From the NCBI GenBank assembly GCA_012800735.1, contig JAAZIU010000003.1:1-45822 (forward strand): a DNA stretch of 45,822 nucleotides, in the 5' to 3' direction. This document shows, in pieces, positions 24,805 to 34,800 of the stretch; the first letter of the stretch is position 1, and the number at the start of each line of letters is the position of its first letter. The stretch comes from Clostridiales bacterium. GTDB taxonomy: Bacteria > Bacillota > Clostridia > Oscillospirales > CAG-272. The position numbers and the translations under genes are program-made. Under the pieces are notes generated by a model, which made no database searches, was not told the origin of the DNA, and saw nothing but the letters and a program-made list of their open reading frames with translations.

Positions 24805-26571
24805 TCAGGCGGTAAATTCGTATACAAGCGGATTTTCGCAGGGAATGCCGTAGCAGTCGTAAGCCGTTATCGTCGCGGTATAGGTATTCCCTTCTTTTAT
24901 TCCGGTAGCTGAAATTGATATAGTCTCCGGCATCGGCTCAAAATAGTATTCGGAAAATACCGAGTAGCTGAATGAGTATCCTTTGCCTTTAAGCTCAAGC
25001 TTGTACGAATAGACGCAATCGTCATCGCGCGCCTGAGGGAAGGTAATGGAGACGCGGCTGCCGTTCGCGGTGACTTTTGCGGTGATAACCGCGTTATCAT
25101 CAAAATACGGCGGCGCGGAGTCAGTCCAGCGTTCGCGGGTATAAACGAAGGTGTCGGGATCAGACGGCGCTGTCAGATACCAGATCAGCTGCTCTTCCGG
25201 CTTGCCTTCGGTCTGGCGGGTAAAGAAGTTGCCGGTCAGGATATTGAAAGGCAAAATCCGAACGCGGTTGTTTTCGTCGGCTTCAATTATGAAGAACTGC
25301 GCCGCAAGTCCGGCTCTCGGGGGAACCGTGCCGTAGGACATTCCGGAATTCATCTCAAAATACGAGAGAGTGCCGGCGCCGAGTAAGGTGTATTTATCCT
25401 GATATATCGAACGCGGATTGTTTATCGCGCCGTGACTGTGACCGGAGAAGTTGACTATGTTCGGATAATCTTTGAATATCTCGTCGAGCTGGTCGGTGTA
25501 CCATTCTTCGGAAACGTAAACCGTGTCTCTTATATGATGATGCTGGAAGACAAATATCGGCGCTTCCGGATTATCGGCGATTGCTTTATCAAGCTCTTCT
25601 CTGACCCAATCGTATTTTGACGAATAATCATTCGCCCCCGCCCCTTCCGGGCTTATTGTTATAAAATGGAAGCCGTTTATTATATTGTGCTGATCGGCGT
25701 CCTGCTGAATAACCCTCTCGAATATGCTCTGCGAACCGTTGAAAAACTCATGGTTGCCCATCGAACAAATGAATTGAGTTTCTTCGCGGATTGAACTTTC
25801 CACTGCGTTGCGGAAGCGGGTAAGCTGCTTTGCGGTGCCGTGATCGGTAACGTCTCCGGAGAAAACAACCGCATCTATGGATTTATACTCTTGAGAGTCG
25901 GCGTAAGCGTATGAATACCGGAACATATCGAGCAGCCGCTCTTTTTCGACGGTGTCCTGATCCTTTATATGAATGTCGGTGGCTGCGATAAAGCGAAGCG
26001 TCGGAACAAAGTCGGAAAAATCATCGCTTGCGGGCTGCGGCTTTTCGCCTGTTCTGGAAAAAGGAGTGTTTGACATGAGCTTTTCCCCGCCGCTGAGGTA
26101 TTCGCCGGCAAAGGCTTTGGCTGCGCGCTTTGTCGCAGATTCCGTTTTCCCCGCGAGCACGATGGTGTTGTCTTCAAAAATCATTATTATATGATCGCTG
26201 TCTCCGAGAGCTTCCATCGCAGATGAATAATACGTCGCGTCCGACCCGTCGGGAGAAAGTTTTGTGTCGCCTACAAGCACTCTGACAGCGCCTTCTGCGT
26301 CTGCGCCGTACATCATATCGTCGTCGTTTGTAATCTTTACGTTTCCTCCGAACTGTTCGTTGAAAGCGCCCAAAAGTTCGACGGCGGTTTTAACGATGGC
26401 GTCCGAAGCGTAGTCGGATCTGATTATTACCGCGGATGCAAGGTCGATGTATGATTGCGGCTCTGAAATCTCAGTCTCTTGAGTTATTTGAGCCTCTGAG
26501 TTGCCGCAGCTGCATAAAACGGTGAGTAAATGTATAATTACTAATAGAAGAAGCTTTTTCTTATATTTCAT
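24805..26571 (-). CDS. Calcineurin-like metallophosphoesterase lipoprotein
   Basis: A 588-residue exported phosphoesterase. The signal peptide ends in the lipobox LCSC (Cys near 22). Residues about 30-180 form an N-terminal domain I do not recognise. The metallophosphoesterase core follows, with D-x-H in ATDIHIKD near 199, GDVTD near 237, GNHE near 268, QHHH near 345 and GHSH near 375, a complete set of the di-metal ligands. A beta-rich C-terminal part (about 460-588) looks like an Ig/FN3-type domain. The ATG at 26571 is preferred over a GTG at 26601, which lies almost at the predicted transcription start of promoter 26613-26640. The substrate is unknown. It could be a phosphate- or nucleotide-scavenging enzyme on the outer face. 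The wall-protein gene follows after 70 bases with no terminator. Confidence 0.85.
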   Translation of the reverse strand: MKYKKKLLLLVIIHLLTVLCSCGNSEAQITQETEISEPQSYIDLASAVIIRSDYASDAIVKTAVELLGAFNEQFGGNVKITNDDDMMYGADAEGAVRVLVGDTKLSPDGSDATYYSSAMEALGDSDHIIMIFEDNTIVLAGKTESATKRAAKAFAGEYLSGGEKLMSNTPFSRTGEKPQPASDDFSDFVPTLRFIAATDIHIKDQDTVEKERLLDMFRYSYAYADSQEYKSIDAVVFSGDVTDHGTAKQLTRFRNAVESSIREETQFICSMGNHEFFNGSQSIFERVIQQDADQHNIINGFHFITISPEGAGANDYSSKYDWVREELDKAIADNPEAPIFVFQHHHIRDTVYVSEEWYTDQLDEIFKDYPNIVNFSGHSHGAINNPRSIYQDKYTLLGAGTLSYFEMNSGMSYGTVPPRAGLAAQFFIIEADENNRVRILPFNILTGNFFTRQTEGKPEEQLIWYLTAPSDPDTFVYTRERWTDSAPPYFDDNAVITAKVTANGSRVSITFPQARDDDCVYSYKLELKGKGYSFSYSVFSEYYFEPMPETISISATGIKEGNTYTATITAYDCYGIPCENPLVYEFTA

Positions 26572-26612
26572 AATAATAATACCGTCCAAATATATTTTCA
26601 CACAGTAATATT

Positions 26613-26640
26613 ATTATACCATGTAACTGTTTTTTGTCAA
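26613..26640 (-). promoter_or_regulatory. Proximal consensus promoter of the metallophosphoesterase gene
   Basis: Minus-strand TTGACA, 16-bp spacer ending in TGG, TATAAT: both hexamers perfect plus an extended -10. The start of transcription would be near 26606, just upstream of the alternative GTG at 26601. Confidence 0.85.
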
Positions 26641-26722
26641 TAGTTTTGAGAGAATATTTTAATAATATAATTACACGAATTTTACTTATAGTAATATTTC
26701 GCCCCGAGAGTGAACAAATTCT

Positions 26723-26743
26723 GAATTTCGACAATCGAAATTC
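26723..26743. promoter_or_regulatory. Perfect palindrome between two promoters
   Basis: GAATTTCGA (26723-26731), CAA, TCGAAATTC (26735-26743): a 9-bp inverted repeat with a 3-base centre. It lies between the two minus-strand promoters of the phosphoesterase gene and could be an operator or an RNA hairpin in the longer transcript. Apart from this and the promoters, I see nothing in 26641-26923. Confidence 0.4.
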
Positions 26744-26796
26744 TATAATTTAAAAGTATCGATTTTCTTAGAATCGTCCTCAAAACTTGTATTACA

Positions 26797-26824
26797 ATTA
26801 TACCACATAATCGAAAAAAGTCAA
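26797..26824 (-). promoter_or_regulatory. Distal promoter of the metallophosphoesterase gene
   Basis: Minus-strand TTGACT, 16-bp spacer ending in TGG, TATAAT, about 225 bases upstream of the ATG at 26571. It would give a long leader containing the palindrome at 26723-26743. Confidence 0.7.
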
Positions 26825-26923
26825 TAGATTTGGCTTACATTTTGAATATCTATTACATGGATATTACATAACAGAAAAATCGCCATTGGTCTCTTTTCTT
26901 CGTTTTTACACATTTTTTTAAGC

Positions 26924-27766
26924 TCAGGCGCGCCGTTTCTTCTCCCGCCGAAGCTGAACAGCGCACAGCGCCGCGGAAGTGAAAAGCGCGATGCCGCAAA
27001 CGATGAATAAGGCGTATAGCGAACAGTCGAACGGTGAAGTTTTTCGCGTTCCGGTTCTGAAATCGAGCTCCCCGACTGACATATCTGTCACCCGTCTGCC
27101 GCGGACAAGCAGGCGATGGGTGTTGATGCCGCAGGGGGTACAGGTATAGAGCGTTGCCAGCGCCTCGTCCTTTATGACGCGAAGTTCGCTTCCGTCCTCC
27201 GGCTCGGCAACCGTGATTTTATCAACTTCATAGGTTAGAGTTCTGTCGAGGACGGTAAGGGTGAATCGATCGCCAAGCTCAAGCCTGTCAAGGTCGGAGA
27301 AAAGTCTTGCCTTTACAAGACCGCTGTGCGCGGATATTACGCAATGCGTGCCCGACTCGCCGGTCGGAAGGCTGGTTCCCTGCCAGAAACCGGCTCCCGA
27401 TTGGAGATATGCCTCGTCAAATCCCTGATAAACGGGAATATTCAACGAAAGCTTCGGTATTTCCACAACACCCATTATGCCGACTCCGAGAGGATCAAGC
27501 AGAGCGGAAAGCCGCTCAATTTCCCCTTCTTCAAAGATAAATTGATCTTTTTTATCACGCAAAAAGGCGTTGTATTCGTCCGCTTCGGCCCACTGCGCCG
27601 AAAAGTCAGGTTTATCGGCTGCGACTACGGTATTATATTCGGCTATCCGACGCGACATCGAAAAGCGGGTTATTGCGTCTCGCAGCGTCGGGTAGATAAG
27701 AAGCAACAAGCCTGCTGCAATCAACAGCGCGGGAATGGCGACTGCCGGAGTTATTTTGTGTTTCAT
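26924..27766 (-). CDS. Class C sortase
   Basis: A 280-residue transpeptidase that cleaves a sorting motif and joins the protein to a lipid II-type or pilin amine. The N-terminal membrane helix (about 8-26) is followed by an extracytoplasmic region with LLDPLG and VVEIPKLSLNIPVYQG, then the catalytic His in ISAHSG near 148, Cys in LYTCTPCGINTHR near 205 and Arg in LLVRG near 220. A second membrane helix sits at about 253-275, followed by a basic tail. Two helices and the TCTPxGINTHR motif are class C (pilus) features. I prefer the ATG at 27766 although it lacks a good ribosome binding site. The upstream in-frame TTG at 27838 lies inside an extended -10 (27838-27846). No pilin gene is adjacent; the wall protein at 23751-24734 is the nearest candidate substrate. 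Confidence 0.9.
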   Translation of the reverse strand: MKHKITPAVAIPALLIAAGLLLLIYPTLRDAITRFSMSRRIAEYNTVVAADKPDFSAQWAEADEYNAFLRDKKDQFIFEEGEIERLSALLDPLGVGIMGVVEIPKLSLNIPVYQGFDEAYLQSGAGFWQGTSLPTGESGTHCVISAHSGLVKARLFSDLDRLELGDRFTLTVLDRTLTYEVDKITVAEPEDGSELRVIKDEALATLYTCTPCGINTHRLLVRGRRVTDMSVGELDFRTGTRKTSPFDCSLYALFIVCGIALFTSAALCAVQLRREKKRRA

Positions 27767-27837
27767 TTTTTTATAAAGGAGTCGAAAGAGTGGCGGTATT
27801 ATTATCCGCCGTGAATAGTGCGGTACCTGTTTTGTCA

Positions 27838-27846
27838 ATTATAACA
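27838..27846 (-). promoter_or_regulatory. Extended -10 of the sortase gene
   Basis: TGT-TATAAT on the minus strand, with no good -35. It places the transcript start near 27831 and excludes the TTG at 27838 as the translation start. Confidence 0.45.
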
Positions 27847-27879
27847 TTTTTGTATAACAAATTCCATAGTCGCAGAGAA

Positions 27880-28120
27880 AAGTTCAGGTAAAATTTGGGT
27901 TGTTGTTTTGGTTTGTCGTGTGAGACAGATATCTAAACCAAAAAACTTCAGATTTACACAGTCCATCAAGGCATAATTCAAGCGTATAGGCAAACGAATA
28001 GCCGCCCCGGCCGCGGGGGGCGTAATTATTGATATCTGCCAAATTGTCTGCGGTAAACAGGATGCAGCCCCATTTCGCGCCCAAAAAAGCTGCGCTCGCT
28101 GCCAACTGCCGGCAGACCTG
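27880..28120. other. GC-rich atypical segment, possible interspersed repeat or small ORF
   Basis: This 240-base stretch between the sortase and acetyltransferase genes has a GC-rich core (CCCCGGCCGCGGGG near 28010) unlike the AT-rich spacers elsewhere. A minus-strand ORF at 27884-28105 would encode 73 residues, including PRGRGGYSFAYT and RYLSHTTNQNNN, with no ribosome binding site that I can defend. I do not recognise a function. Its composition suggests an inserted or repeated element rather than a normal gene. Confidence 0.3.
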
Positions 28121-28124
28121 TATT

Positions 28125-28667
28125 TCAAACCGTTACCCAAAAGCGTTTTATCCCGCGGTCTTTTTCCTCTTCAAAAACCGTGGATTCGTAGACGCCGCCG
28201 TTGTTTAGGATCGTTTTTTCGCTGCCGGGATTTCCTTCATCACAGGAAATGAGTATTTTGTCAAGCCCGATTTCGGGACAATACAGAAGAGCGGCGCGCA
28301 GCATTGATGTGCCGTAACCTTTTCTTTGCTCCGACGGTCTTATAGAAAATCCGATATGTCCGGCATATTTTGCGAGGTATTCGCTAAGATAATGCCTTAT
28401 CTGTATCATTCCGACGAGGCGGTCATCGGTTTTACGAATATACAAAAACTGCGTTGCCGCAACATAACCTGCGGGAACGGTTTCGGGGGATTTGTATTTC
28501 TCGCACTCGGAGATATAGTCTAAAGGGTTTTCGTATTTGCGGAGGGGACCGCAGCCGTTCATTGAACAGCCGGCATCGAGAAATTCCTGCCGATATTCTT
28601 TAATCTGCTCCGCATATGCATATGTCGGTTCTGTAAGAAAAAAATCTCCCGAATCGATTTTTATCAT
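28125..28667 (-). CDS. GNAT-family N-acetyltransferase
   Basis: A 180-residue cytoplasmic acetyltransferase of the GCN5-related fold. Residues about 70-140 hold the core: LVGMIQIRHYL (strand beta-4 region), GHIGFSIRPSEQRKGYGT (acetyl-CoA pyrophosphate-binding motif A, R/Q-x-x-G-Y-G), LDKILISCDEGNPGSEK and ILNNGG. Length and motif order fit the RimJ/RimL-like group that acts on small molecules or protein N-termini; the substrate is unknown. GGAG precedes the ATG at 28667. The 198 bases between it and the giant gene hold that gene's terminator. I found no convincing promoter for this gene. Confidence 0.9.
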   Translation of the reverse strand: MIKIDSGDFFLTEPTYAYAEQIKEYRQEFLDAGCSMNGCGPLRKYENPLDYISECEKYKSPETVPAGYVAATQFLYIRKTDDRLVGMIQIRHYLSEYLAKYAGHIGFSIRPSEQRKGYGTSMLRAALLYCPEIGLDKILISCDEGNPGSEKTILNNGGVYESTVFEEEKDRGIKRFWVTV

Positions 28668-28782
28668 GTGGCATCTCCGTTTTTATATTGAATGACATTT
28701 GCTTTAATTTATTTTATTATAATAATTTATTTATTGATGTTCTACATATTTTTTGTAAACAGGCGATATTATTTGAATCTTA

Positions 28783-28821
28783 CAGAAAAAGCCGCGCGGA
28801 GATGATTCTCCGCACGGCTTT
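28783..28821 (-). terminator. Terminator of the giant SLH gene
   Basis: AAAGCCG-C-GCGGAG (28788-28801) pairs with CTCCGC-A-CGGCTTT (28808-28821) except for one mismatch, with a 6-base loop and a T5 run on the minus strand. It is about 45 bases past the stop codon at 28866. Confidence 0.85.
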
Positions 28822-28865
28822 CTGCTTATGTGAATTTATTTTTCAGGTAATTATAGTATGAGGTA

Positions 28866-31800
28866 TTACTTCTTCCTCAATACATACTGGATCAGACGAG
28901 CCAGGATAGCTGCCGTATCCGCGCGGGTCGCTTTTTCCTTCGGTGCAAACGAGCCGTCTTCCTTCACCGTAAACAGATTCTCTGTCTGGCAGAAGATTGC
29001 TCCGTCGAATGCCCATCCGGAGATTGAACCGGAATCCGGATAATTCAGAGTTGTATCCATATAGGACGGAACTTTGTTTATAGCCTTTGCAAAGTTATAA
29101 ACAATGGTTACCATCTGCTCACGGGTAATCGCGTCGCCGGGTCCGAATTGTCCGTCGCCGTAACCCTGAATGATTCCAAACGACGTAGCCCAATCGACAT
29201 ACTTTCCGTAATAGCTGTCGTAATCGCAGTCTGCGAACCTATGGTCTTGCGAATCCCGGATCTCGCCGTAGCTGCGTTCGTAGAGGCGTCCGAGGACGGT
29301 AACGAACATAGCGCGTGTTAGGGTTTCATTTGGACCAAAGGTTGTGGAGGTAATGCCGAGGAAGATTTCTCTCTGAGTTACAAAGTTGATATAGTCTTCA
29401 CACCAATAGCCGGCTATGTCGGTAAAGGCTTTCGGGGATTCGCCATACAGAATCTTGCTTCCCTCCGGCGCTATATACTCGTCTTCGGTGATGAATCCGT
29501 CTTTATTGGCATCGTATGCGAATCCGAGATACACTCTGTTGCCTTCGGCGTTGATATAATACGGCACGCCCTCCTGCGGGGTGAATACTGCGTTAATTTC
29601 GGTATCGGAATAAACCTCATGCTCAGAGCCGTTTGTGATTTCAAGACCGTTTAACGTCAGGCTCTTCAGAACCATTCCGTCTTCCGGAACCGCATATATG
29701 CTCAGCTTGGAGCCGGATCTTACGGCGCTTCCGTTCTTAATCTCCTGACCGTTGCTTGTAACCACAATGCTGCCTTTTCCGCTTGCGCTGATCGCGATGG
29801 ATTTTCCGCCTGCCGCGGGAGATGTCACAGGGTCTCTGGGAACATCAGCGGCTGCCGGTGCTTCGGGAATCTCGGGAGCGGGAGTGGTCACGATTACAGG
29901 CATTATGCTGGGAATCGCGGGACCCGGAATCGAAGGTCCGATAGGACCCTGAGGACCGGCGGGACCAGCGGGGCCGGCAGGACCTTCGGGACCGGCAGGG
30001 CCGGCAGGACCTTCGGGACCGGCGGGCGCAGTGCCGGCGTAGGTAAAGCTTGCGGTGATTACAACCGGAGACGAGCCGACGGTATACCATCCGCTGCTGT
30101 TAAGCGTTGCGCCGTTGACATATAAGTTTTCAAGCCTATAGTCTACATTCGGGATTGGGGTTACATTGAGCTGCGTTCCGACCGGCACATATTGTCCGTT
30201 TACAATGCCGTTTCCGTCAGGCATAACGGAAACCGAAATCGTTCCGCCCGTAGCTGCGAAGGTAACCGGTACTTCCGCGACTTCAAATTCGCAGTAGATT
30301 ACGTTGTTTTTGTGTACGTTTACAATATAGCCGCTGGCGGGAACATGCGCCGTTCCTCCGGCTGTCAGAGTCTTGAGTCGGTAATGATCGAAGGGAGTGG
30401 GAACGATAATCAGCGTTGTTCCGACAGGTACTGCCGTACCGCTGTCTACCGTCTGACCAATACCGTCGCGCACAGTCAGTATGCCGTTTTCCGGGGTGTT
30501 ATAGGTGACAACGCACATGGTCATGTCGAACACGGCGGAGATTACCGTATCAGCTGTCAATGCGCAGGTGTACGTGTCGGTAACGGAATCATATATAGGT
30601 GTGACTCCGGTGATGTTCTGTGTGTTCAGAACGGAGGTCTCATCAGGGGTAAACTTGATTGAAAGTTCGCTGTCGGCAGGCAGGTAATATGTTCCCGACA
30701 AATACGGGGTATAGTCTATGTCAGATGCCTCTTTGATGTCTACGGTACCGCCGCCGGTGCCGAGGGTATTGACTGTGACTTTGCGTTCGCTTATTGCGAA
30801 GGTTGCGGTAACCGATACTGTCTGAGCATCCATGGTAATTGTTCCGGACAGCGAGTTGTCATTGGGATCCGTCGGGAACAGCGCCGTAAGGTCTTCCGCA
30901 TTCTTCGTCAGCGCCGAAACTTTGCAGTGCGCATCCGGAACAGCCTGAATGCTTATTTCAGCGTCCATGGGCAACTGTGATCCGTTAGTAAGCACAGTGT
31001 TTCCGTAAGTAGCGGTAAGTGTTCCGGGACCACTGCTTGTGAGATACAGAATGCACATCTCGGCAGTCGATGCTTCAAAGGGACTTGCCATATTTGTGAA
31101 GTCAAGCGCCTTATCAACATTGCTGATCGTTGCGATGCACTTGTTGCCTTCCATAGTTATACTCAGAGCTGCAGTCGAGCCTGCCGCCGCAAGAACGCTG
31201 TTTATCGAGCTTTCAAGTGTGGCGGGATTTATGATATAGCCGACAGCTGGGGCAAAGGTCAGTATTGCGGCGCCGCCTTCGGCAATCTCAACGGCGCTGT
31301 CAAGCAGGTCCGCATCGCCGCTGATTCCGTCGGGAACAAAGGCGACTTCGGTGGTTCCGGAAGTTTCCGTTGTGGGAGGTTCAGTGTTAGGATTGGTGAC
31401 TACTGTAAACGTGGGATTCACGATTACCGAGAAGAGTTCCGAGACGTCTGTAAAGACTGCGTTGACTACAATGTTTTCGGTAAGCGCGTCAATCGAGTAG
31501 ACATATTCTTTTGCTATGTCATCCCAGACGGGCGTAACCTGCGTGTCGTTTATCGTCAGTTTGCTGAGAATATGTTCTGCATCGGGTTTGGCGCTGAGGT
31601 TCACGGCAGAACCGCCGCGAATGCTTTCACTGTCGATAATTGCGCCGGCAAAGGTATCGTCGCCGATAGTCAGTGTGTAGGCGCCGCTGAGAGTTCCGCT
31701 GCCTTCAGTGGTCAGTGTTACGGTGTAGAAGTTGCGTCGGAAGGTAGCGCTTACCGTTGCAGGTCCGGTTATATCCATCAGTGTGATGGAATTGCCGTTC

Positions 31801-34800
31801 TCCTCATACTCCGCGCCGTTGACTATCCAGTCATAGAGATAGCAGCCGATGTCGGGCAGGGCTAATAGAGTGAGGTTATCATGCTGAGGCACGGTAAATA
31901 CGCGGCTGTCTGACATGGGAACCTCTATAAAGCCGCTCTGTACTTTACCGGAACCGTTTTGATAGCTGTTGGTATATACAGTTACCTGGTGAGTCGGGAT
32001 GGCTTTGAAGTCAACCTTTATATCGAATGCGCTTGTAATATCATCTGCGGTGTATGTGGTCTTTCTTTCGCTTCCCTCGATAACTACATAATTGCCGAGA
32101 CTGTTTTTAGCATACCATGAATCGACAATATATCCGATATCTGGGTTGGCGAATACCACTATATCATCCATTGCTTTAACGGTAGCGGAATAACTGACGC
32201 TTTGATCGCTGTTCGGCGTGCCGATTACCGGAACATTTTCGCCGTTTACCATCAGGCTCAGGGTTCCCTTCGGCGCGCCGCTGTCGGTGGGAGCCGCCAT
32301 GAACTTAATCACGAGGTCAACCCCGACGAAGGAGACCGTTATATCATAGTCTTCGGAAACATCGGTAAGCGTCAGAGTCTCTGCGGTATAGGGAATGCCG
32401 AGAGGCAATTCATATATTTCGCCGTTCACCGTCCAGTAATCTACGCGGAAGTTTGCATCCGGAGTTGCGGTTAAGACAACTTCGCTGCCCTTTTCAACCC
32501 GATCTCCGGAAGGAAGAGTCACGTTGTCGCATCCAGCCGTGAGGACTCCGTTTTCGCCTGCAGCATAGGTTATTATATAGCTGCTGCTGTTGATATAGTT
32601 GGCCGTTATTACATAATGAGCCATCTTTTCAGTCGTAAAGCTCAGCGTATGGTTTTCCGCGTCTATGGTATAGTCGGGATTATCCATCACGCTTTCGCCG
32701 TTTACGAACCAGGTACGAACGATAAATTCCGGTTCAGGCTCCGCCGTTACAACAACGAGGTTGTTTTCGGGGACCCACAGGCCTTCCGCGGGGATAGCCG
32801 TCTGCGACACGCCGTAGACAGCGCCGGATATGTTGCCGTTTTCGGCGCCGGTATTGTCGTAGGAAACGTGCGCGTCGGTGGAAAGATGGATCGTTATGGT
32901 CTTTTCAAATGTGGTGTTGTCGACATTTATATAGGTAGCGGTCAATTTAAGGATTCCGCCGGTGCCGAATTCATTGGAATCGATGGTCAGCGCGCCTTCT
33001 GAAGTCAGATTAGTATCGCGTTTGCTTGCGCCCCACAGCGACCAGGTTACATCCGTTGAGGTGTTCGCATCGTCGAGCGTGACCAATGCGTTGAAATTCC
33101 ATGTTTTATCCGTTCCGTCCAAGGTGTTATGATACAGGGTGTAGCTGCCGTCGCCGGACGGGGTTTCGCCTTCGCATGTGATTTCAATATCCGTTGCGGA
33201 AGGAGTAACTTTGACATATGCAAAAGCGCTTGCCAGTTCGTTTGTTTTTCCGGAATCGGAATATGAAGTTACCGTAATATTATACTGATCTCCGAGGTTC
33301 GCATCGGAAGGAATTTCAAGGGTGTAGGTACGCCCGGTTGCGTTCTGAATAATTTCGCCGCCGAGTTTCCACTCATACGCTGCCGGAACCGGTCCTGTCG
33401 GCGTAGCCGTAAAGGTAATGCTGCGGCCGCGGCTGCTGTTGATGTGTCCTTCGGGAGATAGTATCAGGTCTCCGGTGGTGGTTTCGACACTGGTGATTTT
33501 TAGGGGGATGTCAAAGGAATAGAAAGTATTGTCCGATTTGTCTTCGTCATAGCAGAAAACACGCAGAGTGTAGTCCCCCAATTCGAGTGTATCCAGCAAA
33601 CGCGGGTACAGCCTAATTGAATTAGAAAAGGCCTGTCCGGTGGGTGGTATCCAATGGTAATCCTGATCCTCACCCAATATCAGTTCTCTGTCATTGCCCT
33701 TTGAATCAATCAGTTTCAAAAAACCGTAATTAATGTCGCCTTCTTCTGGTTTGTAGGGATCAAATATGTGTAATTGACCTGAAACAGCCGGTAATCTGTG
33801 GGGATAGACTATCACGAAGTCGACCCCCGAACCCTTGTCATAGGTCAGAGAAAGCGGTTCGGAATAACCGTCGGATGTTATCGAGTATACCTTTATGTAA
33901 GATCCGTAATTTGAGGGAGCATACTCAGGCGGCTTCACCAACAGTGTTTCGGCGCTGGCTGCCGTCTCGCCGGTATCGACAAGCCAGCCTTCGCCGTAAG
34001 CACACCGCCTTTCGGCGAGTATACTATCGCTATACATGATGCTGCAATAGTCTCCTCCCTGCACTCCGCCCAATGCAGATTGCCCTCCTTCGGTAAAGAG
34101 TGTCAGAGCCTTTACATTGAATAGTTCTACCGAATGAGCTATAAGAGCGGGATTGTTGCTGCCGGTGATTGCCGTCAGGGTGCCATTTCCGTCTTCACTA
34201 TGGATTTCGACTTGATTGCCTTGCGTACCAATGACCGCTGTTAACGCAGTTCCCGAGTGATTCAACAGGTAGTTATCGCCTTCGAGATAAAGCGGGACAT
34301 TGTGTATCTTAAGGCTCGGGTAGGTAAGAGATTTTAATGTCAGGCTTGCGACGTTTGAAGAAGTAGCTTCGATTAAACCTTTGGTTGAAGCGTCAATGTC
34401 CATGAGACCGCTTACGGTGTAGTCGAATTGCGCCCCGCTGGATACTATTGTTCCGTTATAACCGGTTTTTTCGACCTGTTCTTGTCCTTCTATTTCAAAC
34501 CATGTTGCCTCTAACCATATGATGTCATGCGCCTCAAGCTTCGCAGTTGGCGTACCGTCTGCCGATGTATTAGCTACAGCGATAATCTGCCAGTTTGGCT
34601 TTGTTTCCCGATGATAGAGGTCATCCGAGTTGAGTTCTTTAAAATCTCCGGAGGACGAACCGGGCTGTTGATCGAGGTCTACATAGAAATATGTATTGTC
34701 AGTCCCCGCTGCAGACGGCAGATCATCTGAATAGACGGTATCTTCATCTGTTTGTACAAACAACTGGATATCGTTATCATCTACCTTTTTTGCAAGCGGG

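Noticed and set aside
26572-26601. GTG start at 26601 extending the phosphoesterase by 10 residues
   Set aside because: It falls almost at the predicted transcript start of the consensus promoter at 26613-26640; the ATG at 26571 begins a normal lipoprotein signal peptide.
27767-27838. TTG start at 27838 extending the sortase by 24 residues
   Set aside because: The TTG overlaps an extended -10 (TGT-TATAAT), and the added residues have no role ahead of the membrane helix.
30192-30662. A 156-codon plus-strand frame within the giant gene region
   Set aside because: It is antisense to InlB-type repeat coding sequence and shows no start context or domain.
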